Notes: generated by a model not told the origin, from the sequence alone. Positions 43,957-54,204 are shown, counted from the stretch's first letter. The stretch: 64,000 nt of DNA from an uncultured Shewanella sp. (GCF_947501665.1 NZ_CANMWS010000019.1:1-64000); one strand, 5' to 3'. A program made the numbers and translations.

Positions 43957-45288
43957 TCACAAAAAGGCTAACAAGGGCGAGATACACAACAAAATTCCTA
44001 TCATAATAATAAACCCAGTGGCTGGGCCTTTGTATTTTGCTAGCGCTGGCATTTTATAAACCAAATAGGCCGGAATGAGACAACCCACGAGACCAAAAAT
44101 AGGGCTGGAAATAGAGGTGAGCGATAAAATTGGCGCATTTAAGGTAATAATGCCCCAAGCAAACAAAATAATGAATACAGTAATAGCATGATTGACTTTC
44201 TTACTGTTAATTTGCTCAGCTTGATAGCGGCGAAGTAGCAAGTTCATCGCCAGTCCTCGGCAGGCTTCTTGAAAGGCGAGAAACACGCCAAAAAAAGAGG
44301 TGACAACAGCAAAAATATTGATCACAACACCAGTAATAGTTGCCCAGCTGCCTGGGTAGTAATGGGCTATAATCGCCAGTGCGGAAATATTTTGCGCTTG
44401 TGCCTCGCGCGCTTGCTCGGGACTGATAGCAAGGGTGAAAGATACAGCAAAGAAAAATACGCACACAAAAAGGACAGTAAAGGCGATTTTCATGGCGCGA
44501 AAGGCTTTAAAACGCGCGACCTCTATGGATTTTTCATGGGAGCGATAAGAAATCACCATTGGGCTTAATGATTGAATAAACAAAATAGAGGTTAACGTAA
44601 AAGGGAGAGTAATAATGGCTTGCTTTATCATTTCACTCCAAGTGCCCATGGCAGGAATATTGGCTAGATCCCAACGAGATATGAGTATAAATCCCATTAT
44701 GGCGACTAAGGCGAGCACAGTCACAGCCATGAAGCCAGATATTTTAAATAAGAATCGTTCTCCGATAGAGCCAACAAAGGCTAAGGCACAAATTAAAGCT
44801 AAACCATAGAAGATATTGTCATTAAGGTAACCTTGGGTTATCCCAAAGGAGTGTAAATAGGATGCACTGTCGTTGGTGACTGTGAGTGAATAGACCAACA
44901 TCCAAATAACGAGCATGATGAAGTAAAGCACGCCTAATGCCACACCCCAATTTTTACCTAAATAACCGCTGATAACCCCTGGATAATCGGTACATTCTTT
45001 GGATTCGGCTAAGGTATTAATAAACAGCTTTTGAAATAGGTACATCCCAGGATAGCCAATGATGGCGGAGAAAAGGAAAACCCATAATCCGATCACGCCC
45101 ACTTGTACAGGTAAAAAGACAATACCTGCGCCAATGGCCATGCCGATACTCATGACAATCCAACCGATATCGACACTGTCAAAACGCGTCGCTTGTTTCC
45201 ATTGGCTTAATGTCATGTTCGCGACTTCGTGGGGGGCAAGTTGGGTCAATTGACTCGTGTGTTGAAGGGCTGCGTCAGTGGTATTCAT
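43957..45288 (-). CDS. HAAAP family amino-acid permease (SdaC-like)
   Basis: 443 aa, eleven or so transmembrane segments. N-terminal substrate region VDIGWIVMSIGMAIGAGIVFLPVQVGVIGLW and the TDYPGVISGYLGKNWG loop match the hydroxy/aromatic amino acid permease family (SdaC, TdcC, YhaO). Expected in the inner membrane, importing a serine/threonine-type amino acid by proton or sodium symport; the exact amino acid is not predictable. Start ATG 45288. Its promoter region extends to a long intergenic stretch that holds a LacI-type palindrome. Confidence 0.88.
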   Translation of the reverse strand: MNTTDAALQHTSQLTQLAPHEVANMTLSQWKQATRFDSVDIGWIVMSIGMAIGAGIVFLPVQVGVIGLWVFLFSAIIGYPGMYLFQKLFINTLAESKECTDYPGVISGYLGKNWGVALGVLYFIMLVIWMLVYSLTVTNDSASYLHSFGITQGYLNDNIFYGLALICALAFVGSIGERFLFKISGFMAVTVLALVAIMGFILISRWDLANIPAMGTWSEMIKQAIITLPFTLTSILFIQSLSPMVISYRSHEKSIEVARFKAFRAMKIAFTVLFVCVFFFAVSFTLAISPEQAREAQAQNISALAIIAHYYPGSWATITGVVINIFAVVTSFFGVFLAFQEACRGLAMNLLLRRYQAEQINSKKVNHAITVFIILFAWGIITLNAPILSLTSISSPIFGLVGCLIPAYLVYKMPALAKYKGPATGFIIMIGILLCISPLLAFL

Positions 45289-45936
45289 TATGATAAAATT
45301 CCATTTTTATTTTGTGTATTGCCTGTGTGGCTGTTCAAGCGAAAATCAAGCTGTAGACCTGATAAATAACGGGTGTTCATGTTTTGCTCATTGAATCGAG
45401 AAATGGACTTAATCTGTTATTATCTAGATTAAATGCGAGTGGAAATAATATTATTATTTTTTAACTAATATCAAATAGTTATTAATTACTTTTATGTTTT
45501 TTCTGTGTTATTTTTTTGTTTTGTATGTGTTTTTTTGAGGTTTTAAAAGGCTGAATACTGAGATGGTAATACTTGATAAAAAGGGAAAAGTGTTAGCGCT
45601 AACATCTTGTTTTACTTGTTTGATATGAATGACGGTTTGATAAATTAGATCCACATTACTATGGATTTAATTATTCTATTGTATTGTTTATTAATATCTT
45701 TATTTTTTTGTTCTCACATTTCTGCGCTGAGTGATTCATTAGGTTCGTTTTTAATTAGCTTTCAAATACTTGTTGGTATTTTGTTTTGCTGCAGTGTGGA
45801 ATCGTGATTTTTGATGATCTTAACTGTTGATGTAAACATGAATAAAATATCATCTTGGACTGTCTTTATTTAACATAGCAATTAGTCTAATGGCAGACGT
45901 TTGCAGAGGAAATATGAGTTTGAGGTTATTTTGGTG
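45289..45936. other. Long intergenic region upstream of the permease
   Basis: About 650 bp without a gene. Apart from the palindrome annotated at 45591-45604, it is AT-rich and featureless to my reading, and it must contain the permease promoter. Confidence 0.5.
45591..45604. promoter_or_regulatory. LacI-family-type operator palindrome
   Basis: TGTTAGCGCTAACA, a perfect 14-bp palindrome with the central CG typical of operators of LacI/GalR-family repressors (compare gluconate-type operators TGTTA..TAACA). It is about 300 bp upstream of the permease start. No LacI-family gene is in this window. Confidence 0.5.
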
Positions 45937-45963
45937 ACATGCCGAGGAGGAACCTCAGCATGT
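45937..45963 (-). terminator. Hairpin downstream of mrcA
   Basis: Interrupted inverted repeat ACATGC-C-GAGG / CCTC-A-GCATGT with a 5-nt loop, 34 nt past the mrcA stop on the minus strand. There is no T-tract; it may instead be part of the adjacent repeat element. Confidence 0.45.
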
Positions 45964-45971
45964 TCTTTGAC

Positions 45972-45996
45972 ACTCATTATTCCAAGTTCAGGTTAA
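45972..45996 (+). repeat. 25-bp repeat, copy 2
   Basis: ACTCATTATTCCAAGTTCAG followed by GTTAA; 23 of 25 bases match 14981-15005. It abuts the mrcA stop codon at 45997. Confidence 0.6.
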
Positions 45997-48558
45997 TTAT
46001 TGAAACAAATCATCGGCTGAGTTATCAATAAAAATACTGCCCTCATCATTTGACTGTGTGGCGTATTCTGTGGGCTCAGTGCCAGCAATAAAGTATTCAA
46101 ATCGACTGGTATAATCGGTTTTGTGGCTGAGTTTTCCTGTGGCCAAATCAATGCGCACAGAGACAATGCCTGCAGGGGGAGAAGAGGGGATCTCAGGTGT
46201 CCCAGCTAAGGCGTCTTTCATGAATGCATTCCATGCTGGCCCTGCGGTTTTAGCACCGGATTCGGCCTGAAATATTTGGGTTTTAGGGCCATTATTATTC
46301 CAGCTGGTGCGGCCAAGTTCTTGGCTATGATCATCAAAGCCGACCCAAACTGTTGTCGCAAGAGTTGGATTAAAGCCACTAAACCAAGTATCGCGAGATT
46401 CGTTGGTGGTACCGGTTTTACCTGAAATATCGTGGCGCTTCACGTCACGAGATGCGCGCCATGCGGTGCCATTCCAGCCCGTACCTTTACTCCAGTTTCC
46501 GCCCCCCCAAATAACACTCTTAAGGGCATCAGAAATTAAAAAGGCTGTTTGATGAGAAATGATTTGCGGAGCAAATTGGGCATTTTCACCGCCACAATGA
46601 CGGATTCCAGCAGCCGTATCACTGTGTTGATCTTGTGTGGTTTTTGCTGTATCGATACTCGGACTATTTGCTAACAGGTTATCGGTGTCTGTATCTGTGT
46701 TGGCTGTATCCTCTGCACTTGGCGTGCAAGCAAGAGTGGGATTCGCTTGTTCAATGATATCACCTGTTGCCGTTTCAATACGCTCGATATAGTAAGGCGT
46801 AACGAGATACCCTCCGTTTGCAAAGGTAGAAAAAGCGGTAACCACTTGCAGTGGTGTCACTGATGCTGAGCCCAAAGCTAAGGATTCATTGCGCGGTAAA
46901 TCAGCAGGGTCAAAGCCAAATTTGGTTAATTCTTTAATGGCTGTATTGAGTCCTGTATAGCGCATGGTGCGTACAGCCATCACATTAATGGATTGTGCAA
47001 GTCCTAAACGTAATCGTGTTGGGCCGCCATAGACATCTGGAGAATTTTTAGGACGCCATGCAATGCCTTGTCGCGTATCGGGTTGGTTAATCGGCGCGTT
47101 ATTAATTAACGTGGCGAGGGTGTAACCTTTTTCTAGTGCAGCAGAATAGATGAAAGGTTTGATATTGGAACCTAACTGACGTTTTGCTTGAGTGACGCGA
47201 TTGTACTGGCTGCGAAAGAAACTAAAACCACCGACCAAGGCTTTAATAGCACCATCATGTGGTTCAATAGAGACAATAGCACTGGATACCAGTGGGACTT
47301 GAGAGAGTTGCCAAATTTGACCATTGTTTCGAATCCAAACTTGCTCACCTATGGCTAAAACATCGGTGGCTGCTTTTGGAGAAGGACCTTGTTTTTTATT
47401 GGTGATGAAGCGTCTTGCCCATTTTATGCCGTCCCAGGGGAGACTGATACTTTCTCCTTTGGCGGTCAGTACGGTTGCCGTTTTATCATCAACAGCCATA
47501 ACGGCAGCGGGTTGCAATCCTTGAAAGGCCGTTGTTTTTTTCAGTTTGGCCGTGATTTCATCAATGCTAGGTGTTGCATCTGTCCATAATATTTTGGTGC
47601 GGCCTCGATAACCGTGGCGTTCATCATAAGCATATACATTGTTTCTAAGGGCTTGTTGAGCATCACGTTGTAATTTTGAATCGACAGTGGTGTAAATGTC
47701 ATAGCCACCGGTATAAGCTTCTTCTTCACCTAATTTAGCGACTAAATAATCTCTTGCCATTTCTGCGACATAAGGTGCATAAAAATCAATTTCTGCGCCA
47801 TGATAGCTGGCGGTTAATGGTTGCTTGATGGCATCTGTATATTGTTGATCTGATATATAACCCACATCATGCATGCGCATTAGCACAACGTTACGGCGAC
47901 TCAGTGCACGTGTTCGTGATGTAATGGGGTTCATTGTCGAGGGGGCTTTAGGTAGGCCTGCGATCATTGCCATTTCTGGCAAGGTTAAATCCGCGACATC
48001 TTTACCGTAGTAAACTTGTGCTGCAGCTCCGACACCATAAGCTCTTTGGCCAAGGTAAATACGATTGACATAGAGTGCGAGAATTTCATCTTTCGTGAGA
48101 AGTTGCTCAATATGAATGGAGATAAAAATTTCTTTGATTTTACGAATAATGGTTTTGTCACGGGTTAAAAAGAAATTACGGGCCACTTGCATAGTGATGG
48201 TACTGGCGCCTTGTTTCTTTTGACCTGTGGTGATCATGACTAATGCTGCCCTGACAAGCCCAATAGGATCGATACCTTGATGTTCATAAAAACGACTGTC
48301 TTCAGTGGCAATAAAAGCTTGTAATAATGGCTTAGGGATCTCATTCAATTCTAGGGGAATACGTCTTTTTTCACCAAATTGAGAAATGAGTTTACCGTCA
48401 CTGGTGTAAATCCTCAGTGGTGTTTGAAGTTTAACGGTTTTGAGAGTGTTCACATCAGGAAGATCAGGCAGCACATAATAATAGGCTGCAGTGACTGCGA
48501 TAATGCCCAATAGAGCCAAGCTAAAAAAAGCAATTGTAAGTCGTTTAAACCACTTCAC
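45997..48558 (-). CDS. mrcA: Penicillin-binding protein 1A (bifunctional transglycosylase/transpeptidase)
   Basis: 853 aa. N-terminal membrane anchor (about 7-29); GT51 transglycosylase domain with EDSRFYEHQGIDPIGLVRA and STITMQVARNF; OB-fold insertion; penicillin-binding transpeptidase domain with active Ser in GSNIKPFIYSA (SxxK), SxN in QSINVM and the SGKTGTT box. A Thr/Asp/Ser-rich insertion lies at about 620-660 (SAEDTANTDTDTDN). It builds peptidoglycan at the inner membrane with outer-membrane activator LpoA, part of which is encoded at the right edge of this window. Divergent from pilM, a conserved neighbourhood in this lineage. Confidence 0.96.
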   Translation of the reverse strand: MKWFKRLTIAFFSLALLGIIAVTAAYYYVLPDLPDVNTLKTVKLQTPLRIYTSDGKLISQFGEKRRIPLELNEIPKPLLQAFIATEDSRFYEHQGIDPIGLVRAALVMITTGQKKQGASTITMQVARNFFLTRDKTIIRKIKEIFISIHIEQLLTKDEILALYVNRIYLGQRAYGVGAAAQVYYGKDVADLTLPEMAMIAGLPKAPSTMNPITSRTRALSRRNVVLMRMHDVGYISDQQYTDAIKQPLTASYHGAEIDFYAPYVAEMARDYLVAKLGEEEAYTGGYDIYTTVDSKLQRDAQQALRNNVYAYDERHGYRGRTKILWTDATPSIDEITAKLKKTTAFQGLQPAAVMAVDDKTATVLTAKGESISLPWDGIKWARRFITNKKQGPSPKAATDVLAIGEQVWIRNNGQIWQLSQVPLVSSAIVSIEPHDGAIKALVGGFSFFRSQYNRVTQAKRQLGSNIKPFIYSAALEKGYTLATLINNAPINQPDTRQGIAWRPKNSPDVYGGPTRLRLGLAQSINVMAVRTMRYTGLNTAIKELTKFGFDPADLPRNESLALGSASVTPLQVVTAFSTFANGGYLVTPYYIERIETATGDIIEQANPTLACTPSAEDTANTDTDTDNLLANSPSIDTAKTTQDQHSDTAAGIRHCGGENAQFAPQIISHQTAFLISDALKSVIWGGGNWSKGTGWNGTAWRASRDVKRHDISGKTGTTNESRDTWFSGFNPTLATTVWVGFDDHSQELGRTSWNNNGPKTQIFQAESGAKTAGPAWNAFMKDALAGTPEIPSSPPAGIVSVRIDLATGKLSHKTDYTSRFEYFIAGTEPTEYATQSNDEGSIFIDNSADDLFQ

Positions 48559-49214
48559 CGAATAATTCCACCCAGAATAAATAAGCCCAGTAGTATATAC
48601 CTAAGGTAGTTGAAGATGCCAGTTTCAGCATTGGGTGGGTTAAGCTTGTGTTAATCTATTTTTTGGAGAATGCGCCGCGTCATTAGCATTATTATATTAT
48701 CGAATGAGAATGAATACTTATTTTTGAAGTTAACTAAATAGCTTTAATATTATATGGTTATCTATGTTATTTGGTTTTTTGTTGAGGCGAGAAGCAACAA
48801 AAATCATGTTGACAGAGAGGCATAAGTGTTTTTTATTTTTAAGTTGTATAGAGTCGATTTGAAATTAGTAATTGTAAATATAGAGAATATTTTGTACAAA
48901 TAGAGTAAGTAAAAGAGGGTGTTTTTTACTTATTTTTATGACAAGAAAAAATACTTATCTTCATCTTAGTGATTGCAAAGTAACTGTTTCACATCAGTCT
49001 TAGGCTGAATGATAGTAAGAAGGATAAATATACGGTAAGTGGTGTCGTTTTATAGAGGCTATTTTACCTATTTAAAAGAGTATCCATATGTTGGCTGGAT
49101 TTTTCTTTTTCAGGCATTTGTCTGATAGTTTGCTTTGATTGTAGTTCGACCTGATTCTCTCCGTTTAAGCCGTCCTGTGTTAATCAGCCCCAGCACTTAT
49201 TTTTAATAAGAGTA
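48559..49214. other. Divergent promoter region mrcA / pilM
   Basis: About 656 bp, very AT-rich, no gene seen. It holds the promoters of mrcA and the pilM operon. A 9-bp inverted repeat TTTTTGTTG / CAACAAAAA with a 10-nt loop occurs at 48776-48803; its role is not apparent. Confidence 0.5.
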
Positions 49215-50354
49215 ATGAACACTATGTTATCTCAACAATGGTTTTCAAATGAATGGTTTTCAAAAGTGGTTTGGTCAAAATTTCAAACTTGGTTGCATTC
49301 TGCTCCCTTAATGGTAGGGATAGATATAGGCTCTCATGAAGTTAAAGCTATTTTATTAAGCAAAAAAGAGCAGGATTATCACATAGTACGTCATGCGGCT
49401 ATTCCTTTAGTTAAAGGGGCGGTGGTTGACAGAGAAATAAAAGATTTAAAGACCCTGGTGGATGTTTTGAGTCTTATTAAGCGCACTTTACCTAAAAATA
49501 TTAAATTTGCTGCCGTGGCAATATCCGGTTCTGCGGTGATTAACAAGGTGATTGAAATGGATGCTTCTTTAACGGAAGCTGAAATGGAAGCGCAAATAGA
49601 ACTTGAAGCAGAAAGCCTTATTCCTTATCCACTTAATGAAATTAGTATCGATTTTGAATTATTGGAAAATGAAGAGCTGGAAGATGGCAATGTCGACGTA
49701 CTGTTAAGTGCCTGCAGAACCGATACGATAGACAGCCGAGTGGATGCGTTAGATGATGTTAATTTAGAAGTGAAGGTGGTGGATATTGAAGGGTATGCCT
49801 TAGGTCGAACGTTTGAATTTATTAAGCATCAGTTGCCTGATGATGGCCATGGGCATGTCACGGCTATGATTGATATTGGTGCCAATATGCTTACGCTTGC
49901 GATGATTGAGTCAGGGGAAACGGTATTTGTACGAAGCCAAGATACGGGGGGAGAGGCTTATACTCAAGGAATTATGTCAACGTATAATCTGACGTTTGAT
50001 AAGGCTGAAAAGTCAAAAGTCCTAGGAGAGCTGCCTGAATCCTATCAAGAAGATGTTTTATTTCCGTTTCAAACGCAACTATTACAAAAAATTAGACATA
50101 TTTTACAGCTGTACTATACGGTGAGTGAACGAGAGCGTATTGATAATATTGTGCTGTGTGGTGGCTGCGCCAATATTGATGGCTTGGCGGATAGAATTAA
50201 AAATGATTTGAATATTGAAACATTGATTGCTGATCCTTTGATTGGGCACTTGGTCGCCTCTCCTCCAATTAAAAAGCAACTGCAATCACACATGCCGAAG
50301 TACATGCTGGCTTTTGGTTTAGCATTGAGAAGTTATGGTAAGTGGCCTATTTAA
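49215..50354 (+). CDS. pilM: Type IV pilus assembly protein PilM
   Basis: 379 aa cytoplasmic actin-like ATPase. FtsA/MreB-type phosphate motifs: VGIDIGSHEVKAILLS near residue 34 and AMIDIGANMLTLAMIESG; SVP..: the later IVLCGGCANIDGL is the adenosine motif. PilM binds the cytoplasmic N-terminus of PilN and builds the inner-membrane platform for the pilus. First gene of pilMNOPQ; start ATG 49215 follows AAGAGTA, alternative ATG at 49224. Confidence 0.93.
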   Translation: MNTMLSQQWFSNEWFSKVVWSKFQTWLHSAPLMVGIDIGSHEVKAILLSKKEQDYHIVRHAAIPLVKGAVVDREIKDLKTLVDVLSLIKRTLPKNIKFAAVAISGSAVINKVIEMDASLTEAEMEAQIELEAESLIPYPLNEISIDFELLENEELEDGNVDVLLSACRTDTIDSRVDALDDVNLEVKVVDIEGYALGRTFEFIKHQLPDDGHGHVTAMIDIGANMLTLAMIESGETVFVRSQDTGGEAYTQGIMSTYNLTFDKAEKSKVLGELPESYQEDVLFPFQTQLLQKIRHILQLYYTVSERERIDNIVLCGGCANIDGLADRIKNDLNIETLIADPLIGHLVASPPIKKQLQSHMPKYMLAFGLALRSYGKWPI

Positions 50355-50404
50355 TTTTGTGTTGATGGGGACGGAATGACATAAGGGAACCATATAAGGG
50401 AACT

Positions 50405-50989
50405 ATGGCAAACATTAATTTATTACCTTGGCGGGAAGAAGCGAGAGAACAGCGAAAAAAAGAGTATATTCGAGTACTTTTACTGGTGTTTTTAGTCTCT
50501 GTTTTGGTGAGCTATCTCTCATTAATGGTTGTTAATGGGTTAATTTCAGAGCAAGAAGAGCGTAATGATTATTTACTTTCTGAAATTAACTTTCTTGATG
50601 AGCAAATTGGAGAAATTCAATCAATTCGTGTACGTAAAAAAGATATTGAGCGGCGTACTGATATTATTTTGAATCTTCAACAAGCTCGAAATTTGCCTAC
50701 ACGGGTACTGGATGAGTTAGTGAAAGTGGTGCCTGCGGGAGTGTATTTATCCAGCATTAAAAAAAATGGCTCTGCATTGTTGATTGAAGGGCGAAGTGAA
50801 TCAAATAACCATGTGGCTAATATGATGCGAAAAGTAAAAGCGTCACAATGGTTACACGATCCGAATATGCAATTGATTGCAGTGCATGATGAAGCCTCTA
50901 GGCAATTGCAGCGCTTTATTTTACAAGTGTCAGTTGTGAATGCGGCTGCAAGTGATGATAAGAAGAGTACTTCTAAGGATCGCCAATGA
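50405..50989 (+). CDS. pilN: Type IV pilus assembly protein PilN
   Basis: 194 aa inner-membrane protein. The cytoplasmic start MANINLLPWREEAREQRKKE contains INLLPWR, the PilM-binding motif; a transmembrane helix (about 22-45) and a periplasmic domain follow. It partners PilM and PilO. The stop overlaps the pilO start by 4 nt. Confidence 0.94.
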   Translation: MANINLLPWREEAREQRKKEYIRVLLLVFLVSVLVSYLSLMVVNGLISEQEERNDYLLSEINFLDEQIGEIQSIRVRKKDIERRTDIILNLQQARNLPTRVLDELVKVVPAGVYLSSIKKNGSALLIEGRSESNNHVANMMRKVKASQWLHDPNMQLIAVHDEASRQLQRFILQVSVVNAAASDDKKSTSKDRQ

Positions 50990-51603
50990 GGATTGATCTT
51001 GATCAGTTTAAAGATGTCGATTTTGAAAATGTTGGCAATTGGCCAAAGGCTGTGAAGGTGTTTTTTGCAATACTTGTGATGATGCTTGTGTGTATTGTTA
51101 GTTATTTTTTAGTGATTTCCAATGCGACTCATCAATTAGATTCTATGCAAAAAAAAGAAGAGAATTTAAAAGCATCATTTAAAAATAAATATCAGCTTGC
51201 CGCCAATTTAGCACATTACCGAGAACAACTGGCATTAATGGAAGTGCAATTTTCTGAGTTATTAAAGATGTTACCTTCAGAAAATGAAATGCCAGGCTTG
51301 ATTGACGATGTGACATTTGTGGCAACAGATTCTGGGCTGAGCATTAAGAGTCTGGAGTGGGGCGGAGAATTACAACAAGATTTTTATATTGAATTTCCAA
51401 TTAAAATCTCTGTGAGTGGGGATTATCACGAGTTGGGGTATTTTGTCAGTGGGGTAGCGAAATTGCCTCGTATTGTTAGTTTACATGATTTTACCTTGAA
51501 GAAAGGTGGCTCTAAAGTGCTTGAAATGGAGATGTTAGCAAAAACCTATCGTTTTAAAGAAGGGGCTAACACCCAAGATAAGCAAAAGAAGGCTAAAAAA
51601 TGA
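50986..51603 (+). CDS. pilO: Type IV pilus assembly protein PilO
   Basis: 205 aa, one transmembrane helix (about 25-45), then a coiled coil and a ferredoxin-like periplasmic domain. DQFKDVDFENVGNWPKAVK at the start is typical for PilO in this group. Forms a heterodimer with PilN. Overlaps pilN by 4 nt and pilP by 4 nt. Confidence 0.93.
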   Translation: MRIDLDQFKDVDFENVGNWPKAVKVFFAILVMMLVCIVSYFLVISNATHQLDSMQKKEENLKASFKNKYQLAANLAHYREQLALMEVQFSELLKMLPSENEMPGLIDDVTFVATDSGLSIKSLEWGGELQQDFYIEFPIKISVSGDYHELGYFVSGVAKLPRIVSLHDFTLKKGGSKVLEMEMLAKTYRFKEGANTQDKQKKAKK

Positions 51604-52151
51604 TAAAAACAAAGTCACTGACTCTGTGTAGTGTGTGTGCATTATTGTTTAATATTGCTTGTAGTGATAAGACAGATTTAGAGCAATTTGTTCAGCAAAC
51701 TAAGCAGCAACATACCGCTCATATTGCGCCTTTAAAAGCAACGCCAGAGTTTGAACATTTTGATTATTCAGGCAAGGGAATGCGGAGTCCTTATGTGTTG
51801 CCTGTGCGTAAACTCACCGAAGAAGTGATTGATACCACAAAAGACTGTTTGCAGCCTGAATTACATCGTCAAAAAGCGCATCTTGAAACCTATGCGCTAG
51901 ATAATTTAAAAATGCGAGGGACCTTAACGGATCCCCATGTTGATAAACAGCCGAAAATTTGGGCCTTGATAGAAAGTCATGATGGCAAAGTTCATCGATT
52001 ATCGATTGGGGATCACTTAGGACTCTATCATGGACAAATTGCCGTGATCACAGAAAAAAGTATTGAGATCATTGAACTCATTCCTGATGGTGGAGGATGT
52101 TGGACACATAGAAGTAGTCATTTGACGTTGGTGGATGAAAAACCCCTATAA
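51600..52151 (+). CDS. pilP: Type IV pilus assembly lipoprotein PilP
   Basis: 183 aa. The N-terminal hydrophobic segment ends LFNIAC, a lipobox-type cysteine. The C-terminal HDxKVHRLSIGDHLGLYHGQI segment is the PilP beta-domain that bridges the PilNO complex and secretin PilQ. Overlaps pilO by 4 nt; followed by a 39-nt gap to pilQ. Confidence 0.92.
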   Translation: MIKTKSLTLCSVCALLFNIACSDKTDLEQFVQQTKQQHTAHIAPLKATPEFEHFDYSGKGMRSPYVLPVRKLTEEVIDTTKDCLQPELHRQKAHLETYALDNLKMRGTLTDPHVDKQPKIWALIESHDGKVHRLSIGDHLGLYHGQIAVITEKSIEIIELIPDGGGCWTHRSSHLTLVDEKPL

Positions 52152-52190
52152 CAAAATCAAAGAAAAACCATTTTCAGGGAAAGAATAATT

Positions 52191-54191
52191 ATGATAAATA
52201 AAGGTTTTTTTTACATCTTCATTTTATTTTTATTGAGTTCTAGCGCGGTAGGAGCTGATAGAAATCGCTTAGTGGAGGTTAAATATCACAATCAACTTGT
52301 TCATCAATTTGTATTAGAGTTGATTTTTGAATCTGCTTTAGCAGCTGAGCCTAAAACGCAATTGCAAGCCAATCCCGCTCAAATTCTGTTGCGTTTTGAT
52401 AATAGTGTGTCTGCTTTAAATAAAAATGAGTGGGTTATTAATCAAATGGGAGTGGCTTTTATTAAAGCCGTAGAGCATGGCAGTATGCTCGATATTATTA
52501 TCGATTTAAACAAGGTAAAAGCTTTTAACCCCTTGATTGAAGGGAATCGCTATCAACTTATTATTAGTGATGAAACAATGGCGATGGCAAGTCAGTCGCA
52601 TTTTATTAATAAAGTAGAAAAGATAGACTTTAAAAGAACCGATAGTGGCGGTGGAGAAGTCGATATTTACTTTAGTAATAGCCATATAGCATCCAACTTG
52701 AATAAGTTGGGCGCGCAGCTTGAGCTGCAATTATATAATACAGATATTGATACTGATTTAGTTTATACCTTAGATGTTAAAGATTTTGTAACGCCAGTGA
52801 TGAATGTTGAAACCTTTAAAGATGCGGATATGACGCGCTTTATGATTAAAGTAGCAGGCAATTATCGTCATCGCTTGCAGCAAGAAGGGCGTCTATTAAA
52901 GGTTATTATTGACGAGGACGTGAACCCGGGGATCGGAAGTGAATCGAAAAAATATACAGGGCGCACCTTATCATTAAATTTTCAAAATATCGCTGTTAAT
53001 AAGGTGCTGCAAATTATTGCTGATTATAATAATTTTAATTTGGTGACAACCGATACTGTTAAAGGTGATATAACTTTACATTTAGATGATGTGCCTTGGG
53101 ATCAAGCATTAGATTTGATACTGCAAACAAAGGGACTTGATAAGCGCATTGAAGGGAATATTTTATTGGTTGCACCCAGTGAAGAAATTGCGTTACGGGA
53201 AAGCCAGCAACTAAAAAATAAACAAGATATTATTCAATTATCGACGCTTTATTCTGAATATATTCAAATTAATTATGCTAAAGCTAGCGATATTGCTGTG
53301 TTATTAAAAAATGGGACATCCAGTTTAATGTCTCCAAGGGGCAGTGTTGCTGTTGATGAGCGAACCAATACATTGCTTATTAAAGATACTGAGGACAGTT
53401 TGAATAACATTCACCGTTTAGTGGAGGTGCTTGATATTCCAATTAAACAAGTGTTAATTGAATCTCGTGTCGTGACGGTTCGGGATAATGTGAGTGAAGA
53501 TTTAGGGATCCGCTGGGGGATCACTGATGAGCAAGGTGATGCAGGAACGTCAGGAACGATTGCTGGAGCAGAAAAAATTACCAATGGTGAAGTGCCACCT
53601 ATTGCAGAGCGATTAAATGTGAACTTACCGGCCAATCCTGTCGGCCTCAATCCAACCAGTATTGCTTTTCATGTGGCTAAGCTTACCGATGGTACGATTT
53701 TAGATTTAGAGCTGACTGCATTAGAGCAAGAAGATAAGGCCGAAATTATTTCAAGTCCTCGGCTGACGACATCTAATCAGAAAGCCGCTTATATCGAGCA
53801 AGGTGTTGAGATTCCCTATGAGGAGTCAACATCCAGTGGTGCAACATCCGTGACTTATAAAAAAGCCGTTTTATCGCTAAGTGTGACTCCACAAATAACC
53901 CCTGATAACAGGGTCATTCTAGATTTAGCGATAACCAATGATACGCCTAGCTTCGATACAGAAGGAGGACTGACAATTGATACACAACGTATTGGCACAC
54001 AGGTGTTGGTTAACCATGGTGAAACCATTGTATTAGGTGGCATTTACCAAAAAAGCATGATTAATAGTTCGAGTCGAGTGCCTATTTTAGGTGATATTCC
54101 TTACTTAGGTTTTCTTTTTAGAAATAGCTCTAAAAGCAATGAGCGGCGTGAATTGCTCATTTTTGTGACTCCTAAAATTATTGCGGAGTAA
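52191..54191 (+). CDS. pilQ: Type IV pilus secretin PilQ
   Basis: 666 aa, signal peptide about 1-21. AMIN-type N-terminal region, then N0/STN domain (LSLNFQNIAVNKVLQIIADYNNFNLV), N1 domain, and the secretin domain with the characteristic VPILGDIPYLGFLFRN and ELLIFVTPKII. It forms the outer-membrane pore for the pilus. Last gene of pilMNOPQ. Only one AMIN-like region is obvious; length is within family range. Confidence 0.95.
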   Translation: MINKGFFYIFILFLLSSSAVGADRNRLVEVKYHNQLVHQFVLELIFESALAAEPKTQLQANPAQILLRFDNSVSALNKNEWVINQMGVAFIKAVEHGSMLDIIIDLNKVKAFNPLIEGNRYQLIISDETMAMASQSHFINKVEKIDFKRTDSGGGEVDIYFSNSHIASNLNKLGAQLELQLYNTDIDTDLVYTLDVKDFVTPVMNVETFKDADMTRFMIKVAGNYRHRLQQEGRLLKVIIDEDVNPGIGSESKKYTGRTLSLNFQNIAVNKVLQIIADYNNFNLVTTDTVKGDITLHLDDVPWDQALDLILQTKGLDKRIEGNILLVAPSEEIALRESQQLKNKQDIIQLSTLYSEYIQINYAKASDIAVLLKNGTSSLMSPRGSVAVDERTNTLLIKDTEDSLNNIHRLVEVLDIPIKQVLIESRVVTVRDNVSEDLGIRWGITDEQGDAGTSGTIAGAEKITNGEVPPIAERLNVNLPANPVGLNPTSIAFHVAKLTDGTILDLELTALEQEDKAEIISSPRLTTSNQKAAYIEQGVEIPYEESTSSGATSVTYKKAVLSLSVTPQITPDNRVILDLAITNDTPSFDTEGGLTIDTQRIGTQVLVNHGETIVLGGIYQKSMINSSSRVPILGDIPYLGFLFRNSSKSNERRELLIFVTPKIIAE

Positions 54192-54204
54192 AAAGAATAG
54201 AATT

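Noticed and set aside
48776..48803. Inverted repeat TTTTTGTTG / CAACAAAAA as an sRNA terminator
   Set aside because: No promoter or transcript start is evident; the stem is AT-rich and may be chance.
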